Notes under the pieces: generated by a model
Database searches by the model: none
Told to the model about the DNA's origin: nothing
Seen by the model: only the letters and a program-made list of their open reading frames with translations
Shown here: positions 1 to 9,087 of the stretch, piece by piece
Position numbering within the stretch: the stretch's first letter is position 1
How the letters are laid out: every line of letters begins with the position of its first letter
Assembly (NCBI RefSeq): GCF_900602065.1
Contig: NZ_UWFN01000347.1
Coordinates: 219,543 to 283,542 of the forward strand
Source of the DNA: Pseudomonas viridiflava
GTDB lineage: Bacteria > Pseudomonadota > Gammaproteobacteria > Pseudomonadales > Pseudomonadaceae
Reading direction: 5' to 3'
Length of the DNA stretch: 64,000 bases
Program-made: the position numbers and the translations under genes

Positions 1-933
1 GGCCAATACCAGCACGACGTCTCCCAGCTCAAGCTGGCGCGCGGCCTGGACGCTGTCGTCGAAGACTGCGTGAACGCCGTAGGCGTGGACGTGAACACGG
101 CATCGGTGGCGTTGTTGGCACGGATTTCCGGACTCAACACGACATTGGCGCAGAACATCGTGGCGCACCGCGATGAGAACGGCGCATTCAAATCCCGTGC
201 GGCGCTGAAGAAAGTCCCACGCCTGGGCGAAAAGACTTTCGAACAGGCTGCCGGCTTCCTGCGTGTCATGAACGGCGACAACCCGCTGGATTCGTCGGCC
301 GTTCACCCGGAAGCCTATCCGTTGGTGAAGCGCATCGCGTCTGAAACCGACCGGGATATCCGTTCGCTGATCGGCGACGCCAGCTTCCTCAAGCGTCTGG
401 ACCCGAAAAAGTACACCGACGAAACCTTCGGTTTGCCAACTGTCACCGACATTCTGCAAGAGCTTGAGAAACCAGGCCGCGATCCGCGTCCAGAGTTCAA
501 GACTGCCGAGTTCCAGGACGGCGTCGAAGACCTCAAAGACTTGCAGCCTGGCATGATTCTCGAAGGTGTTGTGACCAACGTGACAAACTTCGGGGCCTTC
601 GTCGATATCGGCGTGCATCAGGATGGTCTGGTGCATATCTCGGCGCTGTCCGAGAAATTCATCAAGGACCCGCGTGAAGCGGTCAAAGCCGGTGATGTGG
701 TAAAGGTTAAAGTCATGGAAGTCGACATCCCGCGCAAACGCGTTGGCTTGTCGATGCGCATGAGCGATACCCCGGGAGAGAAAGTGGATGGCGCTCGCGG
801 CTCGCGTCCAGGCTCGGCCCCACGTCAGCAGCAAAGCAGCGCACCGCGCAAGGAAACCGCAACAGCAGCAGCCCCGGCCAACAACGCCATGGCGTCGCTG
901 TTCGCCAACGCTAAACAGTTGAAGAAACGCTGA
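1..933 (+). CDS. tex: Tex, RNA-binding transcription accessory protein (3' part)
   Basis: The gene enters from the left edge, so only about the last 310 residues are visible and the frame is open from base 1. They hold the helix-hairpin-helix region typical of Tex (SGLNTTLAQNIVAHRDENG, then KVPRLGEKTFEQAAGFLR), followed by one S1 RNA-binding domain (from GMILEGVVTNVTNFGAFVDIG to RVGLSMRM, roughly residues 180-255 of the visible part). The tail is low-complexity, rich in Ser, Gln and Ala, and ends in lysines. Tex is a cytoplasmic nucleic-acid-binding protein tied to transcription fitness and toxin gene expression in other bacteria. The stop codon overlaps the start of the thioesterase gene by one base, suggesting translational coupling. 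Confidence 0.95.
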   Translation, partial: GQYQHDVSQLKLARGLDAVVEDCVNAVGVDVNTASVALLARISGLNTTLAQNIVAHRDENGAFKSRAALKKVPRLGEKTFEQAAGFLRVMNGDNPLDSSAVHPEAYPLVKRIASETDRDIRSLIGDASFLKRLDPKKYTDETFGLPTVTDILQELEKPGRDPRPEFKTAEFQDGVEDLKDLQPGMILEGVVTNVTNFGAFVDIGVHQDGLVHISALSEKFIKDPREAVKAGDVVKVKVMEVDIPRKRVGLSMRMSDTPGEKVDGARGSRPGSAPRQQQSSAPRKETATAAAPANNAMASLFANAKQLKKR

Positions 934-1316
934 TGGAGATTCCGGCGGGCTATACCGAAAGCGCGTATTTCCGTGCGATAGGCTGCCAGCTACGCCGCCT
1001 GGACGCGGGCGTTGCCGAAGTGGCATTGCCGCTGGAAGACCACCTGCGCAATCGCGGCAATGTGATGCACGGCGGGGCGATTTTCAGCCTCGTCGACATT
1101 GCGATGGGGCTGGCCTGTTCCAGCTCCCACGGCTTCGATCAGCGCAGTGTGACCATCGAATGCAAAATCAACTATATGCGTGGCGTGTCTGAGGGCGAAG
1201 TGCTGTGCATCGCCAAGGTGTTGCACGCTGGCCGTCGCACGCTGGTGGTTGAGGCAGAAGTGCTTCAGGGCGAGAAACTTGTCGCCAAAGCACAAGGCAC
1301 GTTCGCTGTCGTCTAG
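933..1316 (+). CDS. PaaI-family hotdog-fold acyl-CoA thioesterase
   Basis: The 127-residue protein has the size and central motif of the PaaI/YbgC-like hotdog thioesterases: NRGNVMHGGAIFSLVDIAMG carries the HGG turn and the acidic residue on the long hotdog helix. These enzymes hydrolyse acyl-CoA thioesters in the cytoplasm, usually as dimers or tetramers. The ATG shares its first base with the TGA of tex, so the two are probably translated together, although no functional link to Tex is obvious. The substrate cannot be read from the sequence. Confidence 0.85.
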   Translation: MEIPAGYTESAYFRAIGCQLRRLDAGVAEVALPLEDHLRNRGNVMHGGAIFSLVDIAMGLACSSSHGFDQRSVTIECKINYMRGVSEGEVLCIAKVLHAGRRTLVVEAEVLQGEKLVAKAQGTFAVV

Positions 1317-1513
1317 TACAGACAGGCCAATTTAAGGTAATTTCGGCGCTATTGAATCAGCGTCGGAATTTTCCATGCGCGCCGTGGCCAGAATGAGCTA
1401 CGAATAATGGCGTCGCAGAACCAAACCAGGCGACATCGCCAGTTAATCCTCACCCTTGTACACCGTCACATCCACCCCCATATTGGGGCGACTGACGCGT
1501 GAAGGAATCCAAC

Positions 1514-3103
1514 TTGAGCGAACTTCTCAACCGCCGCCTGGCTTTGCTTAGCGAGCGCACTAATCTCTCCCTGCTGGAGCAGTGCCTGCACGGTATTGAG
1601 CGCGAATGCCTGCGCGTAACCGGCGATGCCCAGTTGGCGCAGACGCCGCATCCGCAAGCCTTGGGCGCGGCACTGACCAACGGGCAGATCACCACAGACT
1701 ATTCCGAGTCACTGCTGGAGTTTATCACTCCTGCCTTGGCCAACCCGGTCGAAACTCTGGACAGCCTGGATAAAATCCACCGCTTTGCGTACAGCAAGCT
1801 GGGTAACGAGCTCCTCTGGAGCCCGTCGATGCCGTGTCCGCTGCCAGATGAAAAAGATATTCCGATTGCCTATTACGGCACCTCGAATATCGGCAAGCTG
1901 AAGTACGTCTATCGCAAAGGCCTGGCCCTGCGTTACGGCAAGACCATGCAATGCATTGCGGGCATCCATTACAACTTTTCGTTACCGGAAACTGTCTGGC
2001 CATTGCTTAAGCAAACCGAGGATTTCGAGGGCGATGCCCGCGACTATCAATCCCATGCTTACATCGGCCTGATCCGTAACTTCCGGCGCTACAGCTGGCT
2101 GCTGATGTACCTGTTTGGCGCATCACCTGCGCTGGATGCTGGTTTCCTGCGTGGCCGCGCCCACAAGCTTGAGCAGTTCGACGCAGACACGTTGTATCTG
2201 CCGTATGCAACCAGCCTGCGCATGAGCGACCTGGGTTATCAAAGCAATGCCCAGGCGGACCTGACGCCTTGCTATAACGATCTGATCAGCTACACGGACA
2301 GCCTGCGCAAAGCGGTGGCAACGCCGTACGCACCCTATGTTGAAGCAGGCACGCATAACGCCGAAGGCGAATGGGTCCAGCTCAACACCAACGTGTTGCA
2401 GATCGAAAACGAGTACTACTCTAATATCCGCCCCAAACGCGTGACCTATTCGGGTGAGCGCCCGATTCAGGCTTTGATGGCGCGAGGTGTGCAATACGTT
2501 GAAGTTCGCTGCCTGGACATCAACCCGTTCCTGCCAACGGGCATCGACCTGCAGCAAGCCCGTTTCGTCGACGCCTTCGTGTTGTACTGCGCTTTGCAGG
2601 AAAGCCCGCAACTGGCCAATAACGAATGCGGCAATGCTGCCTCCAACTTCCTGACCGTGGTCAAGGAAGGCCGTCGACCAGGGCTCAAGCTCAATCGCAA
2701 TGACAGCACCATTGACCTGAAAGCCTGGGGCTCCGAGCTGCTGGAGAAGATCAAGCCAATCGCGCAGTTACTGGATCAGGCCCAAGGCACTGACGAACAC
2801 GTCAAATCCATCGCGGCGCAACAAGCCAAGGTTGATGACGCGTCACTGACCCCATCGGCGAAGGTGCTGGCCAGCATGAAGCAGCACAACGAAGGCTTTA
2901 CCGCGTTCTCACTGCGTCAAAGCCACGCGCATGCCGAATACTTCCGCAGCAACCCGCTCAGCGCTGAAGAGCAGGCGCACTTCGAAGCGCTGGCCAGCAC
3001 TTCGATTGCGGAACAGGCAGAGCTGGAGCAAACCGAAGAGCAGGTGGATTTCGACACCTTCGTCGGCGCATATCAGGCGAGTATTTTGCGGATTAGTAAC
3101 TGA
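1514..3103 (+). CDS. gshA: Glutamate-cysteine ligase
   Basis: This is the first enzyme of glutathione synthesis, joining glutamate and cysteine with ATP in the cytoplasm. The protein matches the gammaproteobacterial GshA type (LEQCLHGIERECLRV near the N-terminus, then ITTDYSESLLEFITP, YGTSNIGKLKYVYRKGLA, GIHYNFS and NAEGEWVQLNTNVLQIENEYY) at about 529 residues. A longer frame opens at GTG 1499, but AAGGAA at 1502-1507 lies inside it and sits about seven bases before TTG 1514. Starting there gives the expected N-terminus MSELLNRRLALL, so TTG is preferred. The gene stands alone and is followed by a REP-type repeat and the convergent argA. Confidence 0.95.
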   Translation: MSELLNRRLALLSERTNLSLLEQCLHGIERECLRVTGDAQLAQTPHPQALGAALTNGQITTDYSESLLEFITPALANPVETLDSLDKIHRFAYSKLGNELLWSPSMPCPLPDEKDIPIAYYGTSNIGKLKYVYRKGLALRYGKTMQCIAGIHYNFSLPETVWPLLKQTEDFEGDARDYQSHAYIGLIRNFRRYSWLLMYLFGASPALDAGFLRGRAHKLEQFDADTLYLPYATSLRMSDLGYQSNAQADLTPCYNDLISYTDSLRKAVATPYAPYVEAGTHNAEGEWVQLNTNVLQIENEYYSNIRPKRVTYSGERPIQALMARGVQYVEVRCLDINPFLPTGIDLQQARFVDAFVLYCALQESPQLANNECGNAASNFLTVVKEGRRPGLKLNRNDSTIDLKAWGSELLEKIKPIAQLLDQAQGTDEHVKSIAAQQAKVDDASLTPSAKVLASMKQHNEGFTAFSLRQSHAHAEYFRSNPLSAEEQAHFEALASTSIAEQAELEQTEEQVDFDTFVGAYQASILRISN

Positions 3104-3150
3104 GGTAGAAGCACTATCCCCTGAGATTCGCGGCAAACCAAACAATGACC

Positions 3151-3238
3151 TGTAGGAGTGAGCTTGCTCGCGATTGGATTTATCTTTCGATAAATTATCG
3201 TCTGACCTGACGCCATCGCGAGCAAGCTCACTCCTACA
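3151..3238. repeat. REP/BIME-type inverted repeat, GTAGGAGTGAGCTTGCTCGC family
   Basis: The outer arms TGTAGGAGTGAGCTTGCTCG and its complement are separated by about 40 bases. Each arm contains a smaller GAGCTTGCTC-type palindrome. It lies between the convergent gshA and argA stops, where it could act as a bidirectional transcript-end hairpin. Related copies occur at 11555 and 45287. Confidence 0.85.
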
Positions 3239-3266
3239 ACATCGGTGTTTGCCGAGAATCCAGCTT

Positions 3267-4571
3267 TTACAACGCCTTCTCGAAAATCTTCGAATTACGC
3301 TGGAAGTTATAGAGTGACGCACGCGCAGCAGGCAGGCGGTCTACGCTGCTTGGCTCGAAACCGCGCTCGCGGAACCAGTGCGCCGTGCGCGTGGTGAGGA
3401 CGAACAGAGTCTTCAAACCCAGTTCCCGAGCACGGGTTTCAATGCGCTCAAGCAACTCGTCACCACGCCCGCCATGGCGATATTCAGGGTTAACCGCCAG
3501 ACATGCCAGCTCACCTGCTTGCGAGTCAGCTATCGGGTACAGTGCCGCACAGGCGATGATCAGCCCTTCGCGCTCAACCACACTGAACTGCTCGATCTCG
3601 CGCTCCAGAACTTCGCGGGAGCGGCGCACCAGAATGCCCTGCTCTTCCAGCGGCGTAATCAGATCCATCAAACCGCCGACGTCTTCAATAGCTGCTTCGC
3701 GGACCAGTTCGAATTGCTCCTGCGCAACCAGCGTACCGCCACCGTCGCGGGTGAACAGCTCGGTGAGCAGCGCGCCGTCTTCGACATAGCTGACGATATG
3801 GCTACGACCCACACCACCGCGACAGGCTTCAGCAGCAGCATCCAGCAATTCAGCCTGATAGTTGTAATTGCTGCCCAGACGCAGGATATGCGCAGGCACT
3901 TGCTGCGGACGTAGCTCGCGCACCAACCGACCCTGCTCGTCCATCAAGCCGCGCTCTTCACCGAACAGCAGCAGCTTGTCGGCACCCAGATCGATAGCAG
4001 TGCGGGTGGCGACGTCTTCGCAAGCGATGTTAAAAATCTCGCCGGTTGGCGAATAGCCGATTGGCGACAGCAGCACGATATGGCGCTCATCCAGCAGGCG
4101 GTTGATACCCTTGCGGTCGATCCGGCGGACTTCGCCGGTGTGCTGGTAATCCACGCCTTCCCATACGCCAATGGGCCGCGCAGTGACCAGATTGCCGCTG
4201 GTCACCCGCAGGCGTGACCCCTGCATCGGCGAAGCGGCCATGTCCATGGACAGACGCGCTTCGATGTCGAGGCGCAAGTGGCCGACAGCATCGATCACAC
4301 AATCAAGGGTTGCCGCATCGGTGACGCGCAAATTGCGGTGGAACTGAGGCGTCAGGCCGCGTGCAGCCAGGCGGCTTTCGATTTGCGGGCGCGAGCCGTG
4401 AACCAGCACCAGACGCACGCCGAGACTGTGCAGCAGCACCAAGTCGTGGACGATATTGCCGAAGTTCGGATGCTCAACGCCATCACCGGGCAACATCACG
4501 ACGAAGGTGCGTTCACGGTGGGCATTGATATAAGGAGACGCGTGGCGAAGCCAATTGACGTATTCGTGCAT
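3267..4571 (-). CDS. argA: N-acetylglutamate synthase (amino-acid kinase plus GNAT domains)
   Basis: It catalyses the first step of arginine synthesis, acetylating glutamate with acetyl-CoA. The 434-residue protein has an N-terminal amino-acid-kinase-like domain (VVMLPGDGVEHPNFGNIVHDL, LGVRLVLVHGSRPQIE, ADKLLLFGEE), which in this family binds arginine for feedback inhibition. The last 150 residues form a GNAT acetyltransferase domain (CLAVNPEYRHGGRGDELLERIE holds the acetyl-CoA loop). The length is that of the classical Pseudomonas ArgA. It lies 125 bases downstream of argE on the same strand, so the two probably form an arginine transcription unit. The start ATG at 4571 has only a weak AGG upstream. 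Confidence 0.95.
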   Translation of the reverse strand: MHEYVNWLRHASPYINAHRERTFVVMLPGDGVEHPNFGNIVHDLVLLHSLGVRLVLVHGSRPQIESRLAARGLTPQFHRNLRVTDAATLDCVIDAVGHLRLDIEARLSMDMAASPMQGSRLRVTSGNLVTARPIGVWEGVDYQHTGEVRRIDRKGINRLLDERHIVLLSPIGYSPTGEIFNIACEDVATRTAIDLGADKLLLFGEERGLMDEQGRLVRELRPQQVPAHILRLGSNYNYQAELLDAAAEACRGGVGRSHIVSYVEDGALLTELFTRDGGGTLVAQEQFELVREAAIEDVGGLMDLITPLEEQGILVRRSREVLEREIEQFSVVEREGLIIACAALYPIADSQAGELACLAVNPEYRHGGRGDELLERIETRARELGLKTLFVLTTRTAHWFRERGFEPSSVDRLPAARASLYNFQRNSKIFEKAL

Positions 4572-4696
4572 AACCTGAAGAGCCTGCTGATAAAAGGACG
4601 AAAGACAGAAACACTCACAACCGTGTGGTGGTTATCGTCGGAACAAGCATGGCTGCACGCGCACTCTCCTTATTTCTATCTCAGGCATGACCCGAC

Positions 4697-5845
4697 TCAT
4701 TGCGGGTTCAGGCAATAATGTTCAATCAACTGGCTTAACAGACGCACTGTAGGCTGCAAACGTGACATTTCAAGATACTCGCCCGGTTGGTGCGCACAGG
4801 CAATATCCCCAGGGCCCAACACCAGCGTTTCGCATCCCAGACGCTGAAAATAAGCGGCTTCGGTACCGAATGCTACTGCTTCGGCGCGATGCCCGGTAAG
4901 ACGTTCGGCAACCCGCACCAGTTCCGCATCGGCGGCCTGCTCGAATGGCGGCGCCTCGGGAAACAAAGGCGCGTAGTCGATTTTGACCTGATGCAGTTCC
5001 GCCAGCGGTTCCAGCTTCTGACGGATCGCGGCGCGCAGCACGCTGGGGTCCATGCCCGGCAGCGGGCGCAGGTCGAACTCCAGGGAACACTGGCCGCAAA
5101 TCCGGTTGGGGTTATCGCCACCGTGGATGCAACCGAAGTTCAGAGTTGGCGTTGGCACACTGAACTGCGGATTGCGGTATTCGAGCTGCCATTGTGTGCG
5201 CAGGCCCTTGAGTTCGCTGATTGCATCGTGCATCGCTTCCAGCGCGCTGTGTCCCAGGCTTGGGTCAGAAGAATGACCGCTGCGTCCGAGAATATCGATG
5301 CGCTCCATCATCACGCCTTTGTGCAGACGAATCGGCTGGAGGCCCGTCGGCTCACCGATCACGGCGGCCCGCCCCAAGGGACGTCCCGCCTCAGCCAACG
5401 CACGAGCGCCAGCCATGGAGCTTTCTTCGTCACAGGTAGCGAGAATCAACAACGGCTGCCTGAACGGCTTATCCAACAGTGGCCGGACGGCTTCGATAAT
5501 CAATGCGAAGAAGCCCTTCATGTCACAACTGCCCAGCCCGACCCAGCGGTTATCGACTTCGGTCAGCTTCAGCGGATCAGTTTTCCACAGGGCCTCATCG
5601 AATGGCACCGTATCGCTGTGCCCGGCCAGCACCAACCCGCCAGGACCACTGCCGAAACTAGCCAGCAGATTGAACTTGCCCGGCGAAACCTGCTGGATAT
5701 CGCAGGCAAAACCCAGATCGCCCAGCCAACCGGCCAGCAAATCAATCACCGCACGGTTGGACTGATCCAGTGAAGGCTGGGTGCAGCTCACCGAAGGCGC
5801 AGCAATCAACGCGGCGAATTGATCTTTCATAGACGGCAAGGGCAT
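4697..5845 (-). CDS. argE: Acetylornithine deacetylase, M20 family
   Basis: The protein hydrolyses N2-acetylornithine to ornithine in arginine synthesis. At 382 residues it has the M20 metallopeptidase layout: the first metal-binding motif is GHSDTVPFD, the bridging Asp is in GSCDMKGF, the catalytic Glu-Glu pair is in CDEESSMAG, a further acidic ligand is in IGEPTG, and the C-terminal His ligand is in the AHQPGE region. ATG 5845 follows AAAGGAA at a good distance and is preferred over the inner ATG of MKDQF. Its product and ArgA act in the same pathway, and argA lies directly downstream. Confidence 0.92.
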   Translation of the reverse strand: MPLPSMKDQFAALIAAPSVSCTQPSLDQSNRAVIDLLAGWLGDLGFACDIQQVSPGKFNLLASFGSGPGGLVLAGHSDTVPFDEALWKTDPLKLTEVDNRWVGLGSCDMKGFFALIIEAVRPLLDKPFRQPLLILATCDEESSMAGARALAEAGRPLGRAAVIGEPTGLQPIRLHKGVMMERIDILGRSGHSSDPSLGHSALEAMHDAISELKGLRTQWQLEYRNPQFSVPTPTLNFGCIHGGDNPNRICGQCSLEFDLRPLPGMDPSVLRAAIRQKLEPLAELHQVKIDYAPLFPEAPPFEQAADAELVRVAERLTGHRAEAVAFGTEAAYFQRLGCETLVLGPGDIACAHQPGEYLEMSRLQPTVRLLSQLIEHYCLNPQ

Positions 5846-5958
5846 GTGCGATTCCTTTAACGGGAGAGCGTGCCGACCATCATAGGGCTATCGGGCGGTG
5901 GGAATAAACCGTTAAGGGCGGTTTGCCAGACATCTCACAGCGGCGGAGAAACGCAGAA

Positions 5959-6051
5959 CCTGTGGGAGCGGTGCTTGCCCGCGATAAGGACGACGCGGAT
6001 TATCTGACATACCGCGCCGCTATGATCGCGGGCAAGCACCGCTCCCACAGG
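5959..6051. repeat. REP/BIME-type inverted repeat, GTGGGAGCGGTGCTTGCCCGC family
   Basis: The arms CCTGTGGGAGCGGTGCTTGC and complement enclose a variable centre of about 35 bases. It sits in the divergent gap between argE and the CYTH-CHAD gene. The same arm sequence recurs at 13710 and 23344. Confidence 0.85.
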
Positions 6052-6182
6052 GATGGCATTCCAGCCAACGGGATTTGATCCAGCCTGTTTACGACACATG
6101 TCCTGTACACTGCCCACCCTAAGTAGCCACGCAATAACCGGCTGCACCCCGTTTATCAGTAAAAGCGTCTGGATTCCCGGCC

Positions 6183-7550
6183 ATGCAGAAAGAAACAGAA
6201 ATCAAACTCCGCGTCAGCCGCGAAACCCTCGCTGCACTGCGCGATCACCCGCTGCTGAAGAAGCGCAACAAGAGCGGCTGGGAGAGCGTGGAGCTCTCCA
6301 ATCAGTATTTCGACACGCCAGAACGCGACCTGGCCAACGCCAAGGTAGCCCTGCGCGTGCGTCGTGATGGCGATCAGATCATCCAGACCATGAAGACTCG
6401 CGGCCAAAGCGTTGCCGGGTTCTCCGAGCGTAACGAGTTCAACTGGGACCTGCCCAAGGCAAAGCTGGATCTGAAGAAACTCGACGGCGAATGCTGGCCT
6501 GAACAGTTGGCTGATCTGGACAAGAAAACCATCAAGCCACTGTTCACCACCGACTTCGTCCGCGAGCGCGCAGAAATCGCCTGGGGCCGCGGCAAGACCA
6601 AGGTTGTGATCGAAGCAGCACTGGATCTCGGCCACGTAGTGGCAGGCAAGCAGAAAGAAGAAATCTGCGAGCTGGAACTGGAATTGCGTGAAGGCGACCC
6701 ATCCGCATTGCTGGAGCTGGCCGCTGAACTGGCCGTGACCTTGCCACTCATGCCGTGCGACATCAGCAAAGCCGAGCGTGGCTATCGTCTGCTGGACGCC
6801 AACAGCTATTCGCTGACGCTGCCTGCTCCGCAGTTCCACGCCGAAATGCCGCTGGATGACGCTTACGCCGCACTGGCCTTGCATTTGTTGGGCAGCAGCC
6901 AGCGTCTGGCCGAGCAATATCGCTTCAACGGCCACTGGCGCTTGCTTCAGGACTGGGTTGCGTTGCTCGCGGAGTTGCGCGCACTCACGGGCAGCCTCGG
7001 TCAGGCAGCACCACGCAGCACCAGCAGCGAACTGCGTTCCTCACTGGATGCCTTGCTGGAAGACTGGCGCCCGCTGGTTCAAGCTGGCCAGGAAGATGAG
7101 GATGTGCGTGGCGCAGCTCACGAGCAGTTCCTTGAAGAGCTGCAGGACCCGCGCTGGGGCCTGTTCTCGCTGACCACATCGCGTTGGTTGCTGGCACGTA
7201 GCTGGACGGTTGAACGCAATAACCGTGGCAATCGCCAAGGCGCAGCGCAACTGGATAGCTGGTTGCCGCGTTTTCTGGCCGATGAAGCCACGGCATTGCA
7301 GCTGGGTCGTTATCAGCAGCAGCCGGAAGATCTCGCTGAACAACTGCCGCGTATCGAGCGCATTCAGGCCTGGCTGCACCACGCCCGTGGCGCGCTGGAT
7401 CTACCGGAGCTGGATCGTCTGTACGGCGAGCTGAACAAGCTGGTGCACCTGGCTGAACAGCCGATCAGTGATGAAGTGCTGGATGCTCGCGTACAACAGA
7501 CCATCGTCGTGTTCCAGAGCCGTGCGTGGAAGACGCTGCTGCGCCTTTAA
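6183..7550 (+). CDS. CYTH-CHAD domain inorganic triphosphatase (YgiF-like)
   Basis: The 455-residue protein starts MQKETEIKLRV, with the ExExK signature that coordinates metal in the CYTH triphosphate tunnel. Further CYTH motifs follow (SNQYFDTP, ALRVRRDGD, QTMKTRG, ERNEFNW, and LELELREG for the acidic strands), covering about residues 1-200. The C-terminal half (about 220-455) is an alpha-helical, Arg- and His-containing CHAD domain, which binds polyphosphate in other proteins. The family hydrolyses tripolyphosphate; a role beside polyphosphate metabolism (ppx and ppk lie 33 kb away) is inference. The start has no strong Shine-Dalgarno sequence. It ends just before a strong hairpin. Confidence 0.9.
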   Translation: MQKETEIKLRVSRETLAALRDHPLLKKRNKSGWESVELSNQYFDTPERDLANAKVALRVRRDGDQIIQTMKTRGQSVAGFSERNEFNWDLPKAKLDLKKLDGECWPEQLADLDKKTIKPLFTTDFVRERAEIAWGRGKTKVVIEAALDLGHVVAGKQKEEICELELELREGDPSALLELAAELAVTLPLMPCDISKAERGYRLLDANSYSLTLPAPQFHAEMPLDDAYAALALHLLGSSQRLAEQYRFNGHWRLLQDWVALLAELRALTGSLGQAAPRSTSSELRSSLDALLEDWRPLVQAGQEDEDVRGAAHEQFLEELQDPRWGLFSLTTSRWLLARSWTVERNNRGNRQGAAQLDSWLPRFLADEATALQLGRYQQQPEDLAEQLPRIERIQAWLHHARGALDLPELDRLYGELNKLVHLAEQPISDEVLDARVQQTIVVFQSRAWKTLLRL

Positions 7551-7559
7551 GCAAGCGTC

Positions 7560-7589
7560 CCGTAGGACCGGCTTGAGCCGGTCCTACGG
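7560..7589. repeat. Perfect hairpin after the CYTH-CHAD gene
   Basis: CCGTAGGACCGGCT and its exact complement flank two bases, giving a perfect 14-bp inverted repeat ten bases past the stop codon. No T-run follows, so it resembles a compact REP unit more than a factor-independent terminator. It may still stabilise the 3' end. Confidence 0.65.
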
Positions 7590-7602
7590 GGAAGCGCGGT
7601 CT

Positions 7603-7697
7603 CTGTGGGAGCGAATTCATTCGCGAAGAGGCCCATACATCCCATACATATCTATCGCCTGACCAACCGTCTTCGCGAATAAATTCGCTCCCACAGG
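7603..7697. repeat. Inverted repeat, GTGGGAGCGAATTCATTCGCG family
   Basis: The arms CTGTGGGAGCGAATTCATTC and a near-complement (with one C-to-A style difference) enclose about 45 bases. It belongs to the AATT-containing family also present at 29607 and 36351, and lies between the convergent CYTH-CHAD and ABC ATPase genes. Confidence 0.8.
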
Positions 7698-7715
7698 GAA
7701 TGTGGTGCAGTCGTC

Positions 7716-8453
7716 TTAAGCCCCCTGCTCCACCGACCCGATAAAGTTCGCCAGTTCTGGCGTTCTCGGGTTAGCGAACAGAAACTTAGGATCGCCCACT
7801 TCGTGCACCTTGCCCTGGTGCATGAACACCAATTTATCTCCCACTTCCCGAGCAAAACGCATTTCATGGGTCACCATGATCAGCGTCATGCCGTCTTTCG
7901 CCAACTGGCGCACTACGCTCAACACTTCGTTGACCAGTTCCGGGTCCAGCGCCGAGGTGATTTCATCGCAGAGCAACACCTTGGGCGACATCGCCAGCGC
8001 ACGAGCAATCGCCACGCGCTGCTGCTGACCACCTGACAGGCGATCAGGGAAGGCATCAAACTTCTCACCCAACCCGACACGCTCAAGCATCTCTTTGGCA
8101 ATCTTCCGGGCTTCAGCTTTCGAAACCTTCTTCACCACCTGCGGGGCCAACATCACGTTCTCGCCAACACTCAAATGCGGAAACAGGTTGAACTGCTGGA
8201 AGACCATGCCGACTTTCTGCCGCAACGAGCGCAGGTCTGCGCGGGCTGCATCCAGGTATTCGCCATCAACTTCGATAACGCCGTCGTTGATCGACTCAAG
8301 CCCGTTCAACGTACGCAGCAGCGTACTTTTACCCGAGCCGCTACGGCCGATAATCGCCACCACCTGACCTTCTTCAACCGAGAGGTCGATGCCTTTGAGG
8401 ACGTGATGGTCGCCGTAATATTTATGCAGCGCGGAAATTCTAAGCAGAGGCAT
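7716..8453 (-). CDS. Polar amino-acid ABC transporter, ATP-binding protein
   Basis: The 245-residue ATPase has Walker A GRSGSGKST, the Q-loop in VFQQFNLFPHLSV, signature LSGGQQQRVAIARA, Walker B VLLCDEIT and the H-loop in MVTHEM, the pattern of the GlnQ/HisP group. An upstream ATG (8531) is in frame, but MPLLRISALHKYYG at 8453 follows AAGGAG and matches the family N-terminus. It overlaps the permease gene upstream by 14 bases and is the last gene of a four-gene minus-strand operon (binding protein, two permeases, ATPase). It powers uptake from the cytoplasmic face of the inner membrane. Confidence 0.93.
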   Translation of the reverse strand: MPLLRISALHKYYGDHHVLKGIDLSVEEGQVVAIIGRSGSGKSTLLRTLNGLESINDGVIEVDGEYLDAARADLRSLRQKVGMVFQQFNLFPHLSVGENVMLAPQVVKKVSKAEARKIAKEMLERVGLGEKFDAFPDRLSGGQQQRVAIARALAMSPKVLLCDEITSALDPELVNEVLSVVRQLAKDGMTLIMVTHEMRFAREVGDKLVFMHQGKVHEVGDPKFLFANPRTPELANFIGSVEQGA

Positions 8454-9087
8454 GCAGTCTCCTTTCCAGGTAACGGGCACTGAGCGACAGGGGATAGCAG
8501 AGCATGAAGTAGCCCAGAGCAACGAAGCCATACACCATGAAGGGCTGGAACGTAGCGTTGGCGAGCATGCCGCCGGTTTTGGTCAATTCGGTAAAACCAA
8601 TGATCGAGGTCACTGCGGTGCCTTTGACGACTTGCACCGAGAACCCGACTGTAGGCGCGACGGCAATGCGCAGCGCCTGAGGCAGAATCACGTAACGCAG
8701 TTGCTCTAGCGGCGTCATCGCCAGGCTGGCAGAGGCTTCCCACTGACCATTGGCGATCGATTCGACGCAACCGCGCCAGATTTCAGCCAGATACGCGCTG
8801 GTAAACAGCGTAAGGGCCAAGGCTGCCGCGGCCCACGGGGAAATATCAAAGCCCAGCAACGCCACACCGAAGAACACCAGAAACAGCTGCATCAACAGCG
8901 GAGTGCCCTGGAACAATTCGATGTAAATCTTGGCGATCACGCGTGGCGCATTAAGCTTGGCGATGCGCATGCACATGACCAGCAAGCCGATCACGCCACC
9001 ACCCACGAACGCTACCAACGATAGCGCCAGCGTCCATTGCAGGCCGGTGAGCAAGTTGCGCACAACATCCCAGAGGGTGAAATCCAT
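8440..9087 (-). CDS. Polar amino-acid ABC transporter, permease
   Basis: The 215-residue protein is of the HisMQ/GlnP permease type, with about five membrane helices and the EAA loop ASASLAMTPLEQLRYVILPQA, which docks on the ATPase. It starts MDFTLWDVVRNLLTG. The gene overlaps both neighbours (one base upstream, 14 bases downstream), as expected for a tightly coupled importer operon. It resembles GltK-type partners in general layout; the transported amino acid is not determinable from the sequence. Confidence 0.92.
   Translation of the reverse strand: MDFTLWDVVRNLLTGLQWTLALSLVAFVGGGVIGLLVMCMRIAKLNAPRVIAKIYIELFQGTPLLMQLFLVFFGVALLGFDISPWAAAALALTLFTSAYLAEIWRGCVESIANGQWEASASLAMTPLEQLRYVILPQALRIAVAPTVGFSVQVVKGTAVTSIIGFTELTKTGGMLANATFQPFMVYGFVALGYFMLCYPLSLSARYLERRLHASA

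Noticed and set aside
7560..7589. Factor-independent terminator of the CYTH-CHAD gene
   Set aside because: The stem is perfect but no T-run follows on either strand, so I list it as a repeat hairpin only.
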